A stretch of DNA of 64,000 bases from Pseudogemmobacter humi (GTDB lineage: Bacteria; Pseudomonadota; Alphaproteobacteria; Rhodobacterales; Rhodobacteraceae): NCBI RefSeq assembly GCF_900609055.1, contig NZ_UXAW01000070.1:1-64000 (forward strand), given 5' to 3'. A model generated the notes under the pieces. The model had not been told where the DNA came from, did no database searches, and saw only the letters and a list, made by a program, of their open reading frames with translations. This document shows, piece by piece, positions 43,767 to 52,629 of this stretch. The translations under genes were made by a program, and so were the position numbers. Positions within the stretch are counted from its first letter, which is position 1; every line of letters begins with the position of its first letter.

Positions 43767-43811
43767 TTCACATGGAATATTTTTGCGCTATATATTGCGC
43801 ATTCAAGGAGG
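43767..43811 (+). promoter_or_regulatory. Promoter and possible operator of the XRE regulator gene
   Basis: Candidate -35 TTCACA (43767-43772) and -10 TATATT (43791-43796) are 18 bp apart. The inverted repeat TGCGC-N8-GCGCA (43784-43801) overlaps the -10. AAGGAGG (43805-43811) is the ribosome site for the ATG at 43818. The region is divergent from the excisionase-like gene, as in an immunity region. Confidence 0.5.
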
Positions 43812-43817
43812 TGAACC

Positions 43818-44372
43818 ATGTCTAGTGCAAAAACCTACCGCTTCGGACCGAACCGAATCCCCGACAAGTTGGTCTACCAGGAGATGGAGGCACAGCTCCG
43901 GGAAGAAGAGCTATCCCGCTGCAAGCCGCATGAGGGACTGAAGCTCATCAGGAAGGAGCACAAGCGCTCACAGGCCGAGATGGCCACCCTGCTGGATGTC
44001 AGCCGACGCAGCTATCAGGACTTCGAGAGCGGCAAGCGCGCGATACCGTCCGACGTTCTGTTGCGCCTCTATGGCCACTTCAACTGTGACCTGCACAAGC
44101 TGTTCACCGGGGCGTCGGTTCCCGTCTCCCGCAAGGACAGGGCCAGCTTCGTCACGGCCGCATTGGATGCGGTGTTCGCACTGCTGAAGAGGTTTGGGGA
44201 ACAGGGCATCACGGAGCGAGAGCTTAGGCATTACGCGATCATGACGGCGGAGTTGACCGATCCGGGTGAGGACCCGGAGCTCCTATGGCTCTTGGAACTG
44301 GCGGGGCGCGACCGGGCCGGGCTGCCACGCTTCGGCTTTGGGGATGAGGAAGGCGACGGTGGTGAAGGGTAG
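43818..44372 (+). CDS. XRE-family transcriptional regulator
   Basis: A 184-residue protein with an HTH_XRE domain around residues 43-95 (LKLIRKEHKRSQAEMATLLDVSRRSYQDFESGKRAIPSDVLLRLY). A C-terminal helical domain follows, probably for dimerisation or ligand binding. The gene is divergent from the int operon and probably governs element excision or stability, like a phage repressor. AAGGAGG precedes the ATG. A palindrome overlapping its own -10 suggests autoregulation. Confidence 0.85.
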   Translation: MSSAKTYRFGPNRIPDKLVYQEMEAQLREEELSRCKPHEGLKLIRKEHKRSQAEMATLLDVSRRSYQDFESGKRAIPSDVLLRLYGHFNCDLHKLFTGASVPVSRKDRASFVTAALDAVFALLKRFGEQGITERELRHYAIMTAELTDPGEDPELLWLLELAGRDRAGLPRFGFGDEEGDGGEG

Positions 44373-44514
44373 CGGCATATCATCGAGAAGGGACTTGAGA
44401 GCATCGGTCGTGCAGCGCTCGATCATCATCCGTGCAATTGGGGAGTTTTGATCCCGATTTGCAAGGATATTTTGAGGTGATCTTGCGGCCAGAAGTTAGA
44501 TAGTCCCCCACGGG

Positions 44515-44763
44515 CTACTGACCGGGAACAGCTTTTGCCACCCTGTCCATCAGCAGGGCCGGTGACGCACCGATCCCCTCCGCCCATTCGATGAACTCGA
44601 TCACGTCGAGCCGCCTCTCGCCGGTTTCCACCTTCGCCACATAGGATTGCGGCCGGTTTAGCCGGTCTGCCAACTCCTGCTGGGTGATCCCCGCCTCCTT
44701 CCGCGTCTCGATCAGCACCTGCATCAACGCCCGGTGCCCCGGCGTTCGCAGACTTCGTGCCAT
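44515..44763 (-). CDS. Small XRE-family regulator
   Basis: An 82-residue protein that is almost all HTH: RKEAGITQQELADRLNRPQSYVAKVETGERRLDVIEFIEWAEG (about 21-63), the CI/HigA-like XRE fold. The C-terminus is short and hydrophobic. It may be a solitary regulator or a HigA-type antitoxin, but no toxin gene adjoins it in the same orientation. The opposite-strand neighbour encodes a membrane protein. Confidence 0.85.
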   Translation of the reverse strand: MARSLRTPGHRALMQVLIETRKEAGITQQELADRLNRPQSYVAKVETGERRLDVIEFIEWAEGIGASPALLMDRVAKAVPGQ

Positions 44764-44946
44764 CGCGGCGTCTCCAAAGGGCCTAAGCCCTTGCCGCGTA
44801 ATCCCGTTCTGGTATTATCCCATTTCAGGATGTTGGCGTTGCTGCATCCTCCTGCGCTCAGTGCCTTCTGAAGTGTGCGAGTGAATCTGGTCAGGCCATT
44901 CAATGCCGGTGCCGGAGCGTGGGTTTCAGTGGTGGAGGCATTGAAG

Positions 44947-45555
44947 ATGAACAAGACGGCACCTTGGCATCGCGCATTCGCGTCCCGCCACCGCCATGTG
45001 CGGCCCGACAGGCGGCGTCTGGCCGTCTATCGTGGCCGGGTGGTGTCGGTCGCCGACCGGGTGACGAGCACGACGGTCAGCGGCCAGCATGGCTACACCT
45101 CGGTCAACTCGGTGCCCGAGGTCTGGATCGCCGATGCCCATGGGCAGGAACTGCGATTCATCGACGTGACCCTGACGGACTGCCGGGCCGGGCATGAGGT
45201 GGTGATCATCGGCGATCCGGCGAAGGACAAGGTTCTCTCGATGCGGAACCTCTCGACCGGGCAGACGTGGTTTTCATCGTCCCTGACGGACCTGCCGTTC
45301 AATGGAAGCCATCTCTTCAGCATGATCCCGACCGCGATCCTGTTCTGTGGCATCGCCTCGTTCATATCGTTTGCCATGTTCGGTGAAGCCTGGTCGCGCA
45401 GGACCTGGTGGGAGCAAACCGCCCCCGATCTGATGTTCTACGCCGCGCTGGCCCTAGGCTGCTGGTTGCCCGAAATGGGGCGGACATGGATCAACCACCG
45501 GAACGAGGCCCTGCGTGCCCGGATCACGCAGGAGCTGGAGGCGGCCTCCAAATGA
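44947..45555 (+). CDS. Membrane protein of unknown function
   Basis: A 202-residue protein. An N-terminal soluble part (VYRGRVVSVADRVTSTTVSG; WIADAHGQELRFIDVTLTDCRAGHEV) looks like a small beta domain, and two hydrophobic segments follow (MIPTAILFCGIASFISFAMF and LMFYAALALGCWL). The C-terminus is charged and cytoplasmic-like. GGAGG at 44934-44938 sets the ATG at 44947. It is coupled to the next gene by ATGA at 45552-45555. Confidence 0.75.
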   Translation: MNKTAPWHRAFASRHRHVRPDRRRLAVYRGRVVSVADRVTSTTVSGQHGYTSVNSVPEVWIADAHGQELRFIDVTLTDCRAGHEVVIIGDPAKDKVLSMRNLSTGQTWFSSSLTDLPFNGSHLFSMIPTAILFCGIASFISFAMFGEAWSRRTWWEQTAPDLMFYAALALGCWLPEMGRTWINHRNEALRARITQELEAASK

Positions 45556-46631
45556 GACATGCCCCTACGTTCACAGGCGTCGTTCTGGCCTTTGTCCTCA
45601 GCCTGCCTGCTGCGACCATCGCCGAGCCACTGCCGCTGGTGCCGTTCCAGACGACGGAAACCGGCCAGATGCGCGATCCGACCGGCCTCTGGTCCCCGAC
45701 CGAGGTGGCTGAAGGCGGGTCGGATGTGCAGCCCTCGGTCTGGTATGCCCGCTTCCAGGTGCGGGGCGGCGAGGTCACGCTGGCGGTCCTGGTCGATGCC
45801 TGGTGCGGCATGTCCGAGTGCCCTGTGCGCTTTCGCGTTGAAACGGCCGATAGCCGGGTGGTCCAGAACTTCGGGACCGTCGACTACGACATGGTCTGCC
45901 AGGATTTCGAGAGCTTCACCTATGATCCAGAGGCGCGGGTGCTCCATGCCTGCGACGCCCGGATCGCGCTGCTGCCGGAGGGGCGAGCCATGCGCGCACT
46001 GATCGCCGGGCTGACCATGGCCTGCCTTGCCGCGACGGCCTCGGCCGAGACGGCGCTGGACTTCCCTGCGCCGGGGTCGAGGGCGGCGTGGAACAACCTC
46101 GTGCTGGGGTTGACCCATACCGATGGCTCCATCGACGTGGTGATCGCCGAGCGGCCCGATCCGGCGGCTCTGGCCAACCTGATCGACCTGCTGGTGCTGC
46201 ATACCGGCTTTCAGGTCCGGTTCAGCGTCTTCCACGATGTCGCGGGTCGCGGCGAGGTGCTGACGCAAATCTACGCCTTCCGCGAGGCGACGGGCACTGA
46301 TCTGCACGTCTGCCGGAACTGGTGGTCCTGGCCGGACGCCGATGGCTACGCGGCGATGATGCGGGGACAGTTCGGCGGCAGCCTGGTCTTCATCGACAAC
46401 GGTGACAGTTCCGATGCCTATGACAACCCGGCGTCGGACTTCATGGCGGCGCGGGTGCTCGATCCTCTGTTCGCAGGCGTTCTCGGCCCGGACCCGCGCC
46501 GGATCGAGGACGGCGGCGACTACCTCGCGGCGCTGGAGATGTTCTGGCGGCAGATCGACACGGTGGGGGTATGGGATCGCGACCGGCTGCTGGCGCGCGG
46601 GGGTTGGGTCGATGGCTGTGGCGACCGATAG
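45552..46631 (+). CDS. Secreted protein, apparently two exported proteins fused in frame
   Basis: A 359-residue frame with a signal peptide at the start (RHAPTFTGVVLAFVLSLPA, about 3-22) and a second full signal peptide inside (MRALIAGLTMACLAATASA, from residue 147). The internal ATG at 45990 has GGAGG at 45977-45981, so the second part can be translated on its own. Each half has paired Cys residues (WCGMSECP; VCQDFE; HVCRNW). Neither half is recognised. No stop codon separates them, so either a stop was lost or translation starts twice. Confidence 0.7.
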   Translation: MRHAPTFTGVVLAFVLSLPAATIAEPLPLVPFQTTETGQMRDPTGLWSPTEVAEGGSDVQPSVWYARFQVRGGEVTLAVLVDAWCGMSECPVRFRVETADSRVVQNFGTVDYDMVCQDFESFTYDPEARVLHACDARIALLPEGRAMRALIAGLTMACLAATASAETALDFPAPGSRAAWNNLVLGLTHTDGSIDVVIAERPDPAALANLIDLLVLHTGFQVRFSVFHDVAGRGEVLTQIYAFREATGTDLHVCRNWWSWPDADGYAAMMRGQFGGSLVFIDNGDSSDAYDNPASDFMAARVLDPLFAGVLGPDPRRIEDGGDYLAALEMFWRQIDTVGVWDRDRLLARGGWVDGCGDR

Positions 46632-46693
46632 GCGTTGACCGCGCCGACCCTGCCGGGGCACAAGCCGCCTTCCTTCTGACTGGACCTTTAACG

Positions 46694-47260
46694 ATGACCC
46701 ACTGGTACACCGCCGACCCGCATTTCGGGCATGACAGCATCATCCCCAACGCCCGCCGTCCGTTCCGCGACACCGGCCATATGGAGGCGGTGCTGATCGA
46801 ACGGCTGTGGGAGAAGGTCGGCCCCGATGACGATCTCTGGATCGTCGGCGATTTCGCCTTCGGGCCGAAGGCGAAGGACGAGGACTGGCTGCTGGCGATC
46901 TTCGGCCAGCTTCCTGGTGCACGGCGGCATCTGGTGGTGGGCAACCATGACGGCCCGCTGACCCAGGCGCTGCCCTGGGACAGTGTGTCGTGGCTGGCGG
47001 AGGTCGATGATCCCGCCAGCGAGAAGCCGGTGACGCTCTGCCACTACCCGATGATGACCTGGAACCATGCCCGCAAGGGGGCGCTGCACCTGTTCGGCCA
47101 TGTGCATGGCAACTGGCAGGGCAGTGAGAACGCGGTCAATGCCGGGGTGGATGCGTGGGATTTCTATCCGGTGACAGTGCAGGAGGCCGCCCGGCGGGCG
47201 AAGGGGCTGCCGGTGAACCGGCACTGGAGGGATGTCGAGCCGCGCGCTTCTCGGTCGTGA
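46694..47260 (+). CDS. Metallophosphoesterase
   Basis: A 188-residue calcineurin-type phosphoesterase. Motifs in order: DPHFGH (residues 8-13, D-x-H with metal ligands), GDFAFG (D in the second motif), GNHDGP (GNHD motif), CHYPMMTW (H) and GHVHGNW (GHxH). All ligands for a dinuclear metal centre are present. Similar proteins are annotated YfcE/MJ0936-like; the substrate is unknown. ATG 46694 begins MTHWYTADPHFGHD. Confidence 0.88.
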   Translation: MTHWYTADPHFGHDSIIPNARRPFRDTGHMEAVLIERLWEKVGPDDDLWIVGDFAFGPKAKDEDWLLAIFGQLPGARRHLVVGNHDGPLTQALPWDSVSWLAEVDDPASEKPVTLCHYPMMTWNHARKGALHLFGHVHGNWQGSENAVNAGVDAWDFYPVTVQEAARRAKGLPVNRHWRDVEPRASRS

Positions 47261-47339
47261 GGTCAATGTCTTTCGCAGGTATCAACCGAATGCCGGATAT
47301 GGACCACCACCGGATCGTGTATGGAAAGAGGGGAGCGAC

Positions 47340-47516
47340 ATGGCATCTGCAAATCTCGCCGAACTGATCGCAGGTATCACCCCAGAGAACATGCACGGCA
47401 CGGTCGACTTCAGCCATCCTGTCGGGTTGGAACTGGTCTACGAGGAGATGATCCCGGTTGCTGATAACCTCTACGATCAGCATATCGAAGCCCTCAAGGC
47501 AGAAGGATTGATCTGA
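47340..47516 (+). CDS. Antitoxin fragment (MazE-like C-terminal segment)
   Basis: A 58-residue product. LAELIAGITPENMHGTVDFSHPVGLE resembles the C-terminal, toxin-binding end of MazE-type antitoxins (usual form: ..LL.GITPEN.H..vd.G..VG.E.W). The N-terminal AbrB-type DNA-binding domain is absent, and a short acidic tail follows instead. GAGGGGAG precedes ATG 47340. It may be a solo remnant or an adapted small protein. It is immediately followed by the next short frame. Confidence 0.5.
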   Translation: MASANLAELIAGITPENMHGTVDFSHPVGLELVYEEMIPVADNLYDQHIEALKAEGLI

Positions 47517-47693
47517 ATGGCAGGCAGAATGTCGTTTTCGACGCTCCGCAACCGCATGCCGCCGGAAGCGCAGGAACGCGCCCGCGCCAAGTCCGAAGCC
47601 CTTGAAGCCGAGATGGTGCTGATCGAGGTGCGCCAGGCCATGAAGCTGTCCCAAGAGGCGCGGGATGATGGCGGGGACGGTACCGCCTGGTGA
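47517..47693 (+). CDS. Truncated XRE-type antitoxin N-terminus
   Basis: A 58-residue frame, MAGRMSFSTLRNRMPPEAQ then ARAKSEALEAEMVLIEVRQAMKLSQEARDD. It matches the opening of HigA-like XRE antitoxins (SFxxLRxRMxPExxxxxxxKxxxLxxEMxLxELRxAxxLSQE), but stops where the helix-turn-helix should continue, replaced by GGDGTAW. The start is the base right after the preceding stop (TGAATG). It appears truncated. Confidence 0.5.
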   Translation: MAGRMSFSTLRNRMPPEAQERARAKSEALEAEMVLIEVRQAMKLSQEARDDGGDGTAW

Positions 47694-48076
47694 CACCCCG
47701 CCAGCCCCGTCCCTACGGCCCTTCATGGAGAGAGCGGGCCGGGGCTGGCTCCGCGCCCCCGATCCGACCGCCCCCCACATGGCTGGGGCGGATCGGGGGC
47801 GCACGGCCTGAAAGGCCGTCCCGCAAGGGGTGCTGGCCGCAGGTTGCAAACCCGCGCAGGCGATCAGCGTGGCAGCAATGATCGCCGGAGACGGTGCCGT
47901 CCGCGGCACCGGGCAAGGCCCATGGGCCGCGCAGTCGCTTGCGACGGAGAGGGGTCGAGGGGATTCCCCCGCCCGCTGTTTTGGGGTAGCGTTCGCGCAG
48001 GGGCCCCAAAACGGAAAGCGGGTTTCCGTTTCGATCAGAACGGAAAAAACGGCGCGAACGCCGCACAGGAACGACA
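47694..48076. other. Mobilisation intergenic region with candidate oriT
   Basis: No gene is supported. Nested inverted repeats lie just upstream of the relaxase gene: TTTTGGGG (47979-47986) with CCCCAAAA (48004-48011), GCGTTCGCGC (47989-47998) with GCGCGAACGC (48052-48061), and CGGAAA..TTTCCG near 48012-48028. Such arrays are typical of origins of transfer next to their relaxase. The nick site cannot be identified by eye. Confidence 0.45.
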
Positions 48077-49489
48077 GTGGGCAAGGCTGGATCATATCGC
48101 GCCCATGCGCTCGACGCGTCAAGCCTGACGGCGATGGAACACCACGAACTGCGGCTCGATGAGGCGGGGAGAAAACGGAGTATTCGGAAGGATGCCCAAG
48201 GCAGATGCCTTCCGCCTCTGCTCTATAACCCCTACGGCAAAGATTTGTCCCTGACCCAGAGCTATGAAGCCCATGTCGCGGGTGCGCGGCGGAACAAGGG
48301 AGCGGGGAAGCTCTGTCTCCATGCGTTCATCCAGTTCCCCACCGATCTGGAGATCACCCCCGAAACGCAGCAGGGGATGCTGGACGAGGCGGTCCGGTTC
48401 GTGAACCGGACCCATGGCGGCGATGCCGTGTTCCGCGCGCGCATCGACCGGGACGAAGCCGGGCAACATGGTGTCGATGTGTTCTTCGCTCCGAAGTATC
48501 TGAAAGCCACCAAGCGCCGGTCGGAAACATGGATCAGCCTGACCAGGTTCGGGAAGGAGCGGGCAGTCGAGCGGTTCGGACATCGGCAGGCAGTGGACAA
48601 GGACAAGGAGGCCGGGCAGGTGGTGCCGCTCTTCTCCGGCCCGAAGGGCGACGTTCCCGTCATGGTGCCGTGCGATAGCCGGTATTACCAAGGGCGGGCG
48701 TTTCAGGATTTGTGGTTCGAGCACCTGCGCGACGAGGTGGGCCTGCCTTGGGTGGAGCGTGGAAAGGCCAAGATCGGCCGCGATCCTGATCGGCTTCAGG
48801 TCGAGGAATACAAGGCGGCGCAGGAGCGGCTGAAAGCTGTGGCCGACGCCGAACTGATCCGGGAACGGGCCCGCGCCGCTGGCCGGGCCGAGGGGATGAA
48901 GGAGGCGGCTGACGCCCTTGAAGTCACCCGCATCCTTCTGACCGGCGATCTGTCGCCGCAACTTTCCACCAAGGCCGCAAAAATACAGCAGGTCGCCGAG
49001 AAGCTGCGCGCTTCGCGCCAGGAGCAACGGCGGCAATGGGAGCATGCCATCAATTTCGGTCTTGCGGTGCCCGAGGATCGCGGGCGGAAGGCCCTCGACA
49101 GAGCTTTCAGCTTGTTCGCCGATGATGCCGATGATGATCTGGGCCAAGCGCAACGCGAGCTGAGCGAACTGAAACGGGAGCATGAATCACACCTGCCCCC
49201 ATCTGGCTTGCAGGTAGGCGCGCGCGCCTCACGCATGATCGCGGCGCTGGTCCGCTGGTGGGAAGCTGCCGCGACGGTGTTGACCAAGCTGTTCGACACG
49301 CACCGGACACCTGATCCTTATCGTTTCGCGGTGATTCACGGGCTTCTATCGGACCTGCCGGATGAGGATGCCGCCCTGTCTCCGATCCGGATCGAACTGG
49401 AGAGGGAGCATCGGATCGTCGCCGTCGCGGGTCGTCTTGATATGCGAGGCCCTAAATCTGAGGGACACGCCGGACCGTCTTCACGCTGA
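48077..49489 (+). CDS. mob: MobV-family (Pre/Mob) plasmid mobilisation relaxase
   Basis: A 470-residue Mob/Pre protein. The start KAGSYRAHALDASSLTAMEHHELRLD is followed by CLHAFIQFP and the relaxase region ARIDRDEAGQHGVDVFFAP, which corresponds to the MobV motif HxDExxPHxH but with the first His replaced by Arg and the third by Asp. A long helical C-terminal part follows (AEGMKEAADALEVTRILL..). A GTG start at 48077 is supported by AGGA upstream. Its end overlaps the convergent resolvase gene by 38 bp. Confidence 0.82.
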   Translation: MGKAGSYRAHALDASSLTAMEHHELRLDEAGRKRSIRKDAQGRCLPPLLYNPYGKDLSLTQSYEAHVAGARRNKGAGKLCLHAFIQFPTDLEITPETQQGMLDEAVRFVNRTHGGDAVFRARIDRDEAGQHGVDVFFAPKYLKATKRRSETWISLTRFGKERAVERFGHRQAVDKDKEAGQVVPLFSGPKGDVPVMVPCDSRYYQGRAFQDLWFEHLRDEVGLPWVERGKAKIGRDPDRLQVEEYKAAQERLKAVADAELIRERARAAGRAEGMKEAADALEVTRILLTGDLSPQLSTKAAKIQQVAEKLRASRQEQRRQWEHAINFGLAVPEDRGRKALDRAFSLFADDADDDLGQAQRELSELKREHESHLPPSGLQVGARASRMIAALVRWWEAAATVLTKLFDTHRTPDPYRFAVIHGLLSDLPDEDAALSPIRIELEREHRIVAVAGRLDMRGPKSEGHAGPSSR

Positions 49490-50000
49490 CCCGGAAGAGC
49501 TGCGCAATCTCGGGCAGCGACCGTTGTTCCTCGTCCCGCATCCGCCGAACCTCTGCCTGCTGGGCCGGTGACAAGGCCGGGGGCCGTCCCCCCACCCGAC
49601 CACGCTTCCGGGCGGCCGCCAGCCCTTCCCTGGTCCGCTCGGAAATCCGCTCGCGCTCGAATTGCGCGATGCTGGCAAAGACGTGGAAGACCAGCCGCCC
49701 GGCTGGCGTCGTGGTGTCGATGTCCTCGGCCAGCGACCGGAACCCCGCCCCGCGCGCCCCGATCGCCTCGACGACCTCCAGAAGGTCGCGCAGGGACCGC
49801 GCCAGGCGGTCGTATTTCGACACCATCACCACGTCACCCTCGCGGAGCTGGTCGAGCATCCGGTTCAACTCGGGCCGGTGCCGCTTTGCTCCGCTGATCC
49901 GGTCTGCGAAGATTCGCACAGCCCCCGCTTCCTTCAGGGCGTCGAGCTGCGCATCGAGGTGCTGATCCTCGGTCGAGACGCGCGCATAGCCGATCAGCAT
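49452..50000 (-). CDS. Serine-type resolvase/invertase
   Basis: A 182-residue small serine recombinase. Catalytic Ser is in YARVSTEDQHLDAQLDAL (about 5-22), followed by the conserved Arg pair KYDRLARSLRDLLEV (about 67-81), and SIAQFERERISERTREGL as the E-helix. The C-terminus carries a HTH (LSPAQQAEVRRMRDEEQRSLPEIAQLFRVSVKTVRR). The start is ATG 50000. The gene lies next to the AT-rich helicase operon, and tandem partial repeats upstream may be its res site. Confidence 0.92.
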   Translation of the reverse strand: MLIGYARVSTEDQHLDAQLDALKEAGAVRIFADRISGAKRHRPELNRMLDQLREGDVVMVSKYDRLARSLRDLLEVVEAIGARGAGFRSLAEDIDTTTPAGRLVFHVFASIAQFERERISERTREGLAAARKRGRVGGRPPALSPAQQAEVRRMRDEEQRSLPEIAQLFRVSVKTVRRVPQI

Positions 50001-50604
50001 GGACAGAAACCTCCCAAAACCGATCTGGTTTTGTCCCAAGGTTCTGTCCTGGTCAACGCGCTGATGTGGAGGGCTGTCGAAAACCGGGACAGAAACGGCC
50101 GTATCTGTCCCCGCACTGATGGTCAGAGGTTTTCCAGGCGGGACGGCTGCTCTGCGGAACGGAACTGCCGGTCGTTACGGACGCGAGGTAGATCAAACAT
50201 GCGCGGGCTTCGCCGTCCCGCTGGGCGGGAAGCGGCCTGACGGTACAGCACATGGCGGTCGCGGCGACACCGTAAAAGCGGTCACTCATGTACAACGTGC
50301 GGCGAAGCGGGCGCTTGGTGGCCAGGAACGGGCGGAAAGCCGACTGACTGCAGTGCAGCATGGCAACTTCACCGAACGGGACGCGAAGTGCAGGAAGCGA
50401 ACACTTGAGCTGGCGACCAAGACTGCAACATTCTAAATTTCCAAGACGTGCTCGGGCGATGTCCCGACAATCGTGACATTCTCACGGCACAACAGCTGAA
50501 ATTTGGTCAAGGACTTGCAATGATGAGAAAAATCATACATTCCTGACAAGGTGATGGGCGGGTTAACAGCTCCAAACCCACTTTTATAGCGTTGCGAGGA
50601 GAAT
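50001..50604. other. Junction between the resolvase gene and the A+T-rich operon
   Basis: No gene is supported. The first 120 bp contain several TGTCC/GGGACA half-sites (about 50028-50100), possibly the resolvase's res site. From about 50440 the sequence becomes clearly A+T-rich, matching the helicase operon. TTGCAA (50516-) and CATACATT with a 15-bp spacing could be a weak promoter. GAGGAG precedes ATG 50605. Confidence 0.45.
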
Positions 50605-52629
50605 ATGACGAGCAGCTTTTTCTTCCTTCAAGCTGAGAAGGATGAGAGAAATCGAGCCTTCTACGACAATCTTGAAAGCTGGTCCTCAAAAAAAAGCACG
50701 CAAGTTTACGTGGTCAACCAGCCTCTTGGTGATGATCGATATGACTACAATTATGAAAATTGCGCAGTCGTTATGTCACCCGGCCGAAAAATATGCCTGA
50801 TAAATTTCTCGGAAGAGGGCGACGAGTTCGCAGATTTTGTTGAAGACTTCATCGAAGATGTGGGCTCTATTTCTGACAAGTATCAGTACAAGGACGCGAT
50901 TGGCAGGCCGCGAAAATGGCGCAACGATCTCGTCTACGAAGTTGATGCAGGCACAAATTACGATGTTAAATCTTACATTCAGGATAGCCGGATTGAAGAC
51001 CCTGCGAAGCGGAGACTTTCTGAGCTGATTATATCCCTAGTAACTGGGAGCATTAACGATATTGAAAGAGCTACTGCTGAAGTGCCGGATAACCTTCTCG
51101 ACAAGGTTAAGCGGAAGATACAGCTTTTCGATGCTGATCAAACGCGCTTCATATACAAGGCGATCAATAAGAAATCGATACATATTCAAGGCCTTTCCGG
51201 AACCGGAAAAACGGAACTTTTGCTTCATAAGCTCAAGGATATTTATGTCCGAAACCCAAGCTCCAGAATATTACTTACATGTCATAACCGCATTCTCGCG
51301 GACAACCTAAGAAGAAGGATTCCCGAATTTTTCAATTTTATGAAGGTAGAGCAGCAGATTGAGTGGGATAGTAGGCTGTGGTGTATGCATGCTTGGGGCT
51401 CTCGTAGCGACCCAAACTCTGGCACGTATAGATACATTTGCCATTACTTCAATATTCCGTTCTACACTTTCGGGCAGTCCTCATTTGATGAGGCCTGCAA
51501 AGAAGCATGTGAGTTGATCCAGTCGAGACATGATGGATTGGAATACGCATTCGATTACATCCTCATAGATGAGAGCCAGGACTTTCCGCAATCATTCCTT
51601 GATCTATGCGAGCTCGTAGCGCGAGAATATGTAATCGTAGCGGGAGATATATTCCAAAGCATCTTTGATACAAAAATCAAGCCAAGCATATCTCCAGATT
51701 TCTTGTTGAGCAAATGCTACAGAACCGACCCAAGAGCTTTAATGTTCGCCCACTCTCTTGGCATGGGGTTGTTTGAGGAGAAAAAGCTCCGCTGGCTGGA
51801 GGACGATGAGTGGCAGACGTGCGGATATATTGTAGAGACATCGGCTGATAAAAGCTTTTACCGACTGAAGCGCGAACCGCTTCGTCGCTTTGAGGATATA
51901 TCCGCTGCCGAAGTGCCCTCGGTTTCGATTGTTGAAGGCGAAACACTAAATAATGAACAAGTGGCAGAGCTTGTTCTCGGGGCTATCAGGGCTATTTCAG
52001 AAGAGAATCCCACGATCACGCCGGATGACATTGGGATTATATTGGTGGATAGCGGAAGTCAGATATTTGCCCTTCAGGATACGCTTGCACAAATCATTCC
52101 GCGCGAGACAGGCTGGGCTGTCAATAAGGCTGTTGAAAGCAAGAGGAAAATACCTGGCCGTATATTTATTAGCAATCGAAACAACGTGAAGGGACTTGAG
52201 TTCCCATTTGTTATTTGCGTAACAAGCAATCTATCGAGAGGGCTAGCTTACAGGAACTCACTGTACATGACGCTGACGCGTTCATTCCTACGATCTTACT
52301 TGATTGTCTCCCGAAAGCAGGATGAGAAAATGATGGGCTTGATAAGGCAGGGCTTGGATACGATCAATGTGTCAGGTTTCATTGAGACGCAACCCCCGTC
52401 TGCGGAAGAGCGAGCAGAGATTATGACCAGTATTACTCAAGATAATGTTCGCACATCATTTTACGACTTTTGTGAAGAGATTTTTGATGAAATTGGTATT
52501 TTGCCGATTTTTAGGCAGGAGCTGCGTCGAGTAATCAAAGCAACAGCCGGTGAGGATTTTGATCGAGATGAAATAGCTGAGATTGCGGGATTTAATTATA
52601 AGAAGATGTTAAAAAAGGATGGAAGATGA
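50605..52629 (+). CDS. SF1 (UvrD/PcrA-like) helicase of unrecognised family, candidate defence protein
   Basis: A 674-residue superfamily 1 helicase. An N-terminal domain of about 170 residues is unassigned. The helicase core has a Q-motif-like DADQTRF (about 176), Walker A GLSGTGKTELLL (196-207), Walker B IDESQDFPQ (321-329), motif III VAGDIFQSIF, a CYRTDP motif (IV, about 371), motif V NVKGLEFPFVI (527-537) and motif VI LYMTLTRS (553-560). All are intact, so ATP hydrolysis and strand translocation are expected. Codon and base composition are much more A+T-rich than the rest of the window, a sign of recent transfer. It overlaps the next gene by ATGA. Confidence 0.85.
   Translation: MTSSFFFLQAEKDERNRAFYDNLESWSSKKSTQVYVVNQPLGDDRYDYNYENCAVVMSPGRKICLINFSEEGDEFADFVEDFIEDVGSISDKYQYKDAIGRPRKWRNDLVYEVDAGTNYDVKSYIQDSRIEDPAKRRLSELIISLVTGSINDIERATAEVPDNLLDKVKRKIQLFDADQTRFIYKAINKKSIHIQGLSGTGKTELLLHKLKDIYVRNPSSRILLTCHNRILADNLRRRIPEFFNFMKVEQQIEWDSRLWCMHAWGSRSDPNSGTYRYICHYFNIPFYTFGQSSFDEACKEACELIQSRHDGLEYAFDYILIDESQDFPQSFLDLCELVAREYVIVAGDIFQSIFDTKIKPSISPDFLLSKCYRTDPRALMFAHSLGMGLFEEKKLRWLEDDEWQTCGYIVETSADKSFYRLKREPLRRFEDISAAEVPSVSIVEGETLNNEQVAELVLGAIRAISEENPTITPDDIGIILVDSGSQIFALQDTLAQIIPRETGWAVNKAVESKRKIPGRIFISNRNNVKGLEFPFVICVTSNLSRGLAYRNSLYMTLTRSFLRSYLIVSRKQDEKMMGLIRQGLDTINVSGFIETQPPSAEERAEIMTSITQDNVRTSFYDFCEEIFDEIGILPIFRQELRRVIKATAGEDFDRDEIAEIAGFNYKKMLKKDGR

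Noticed and set aside
50053-50361. A minus-strand frame with Cys-rich and Arg-rich segments beyond the resolvase gene
   Set aside because: No recognisable motif or ribosome site; it lies in the probable res and promoter region.
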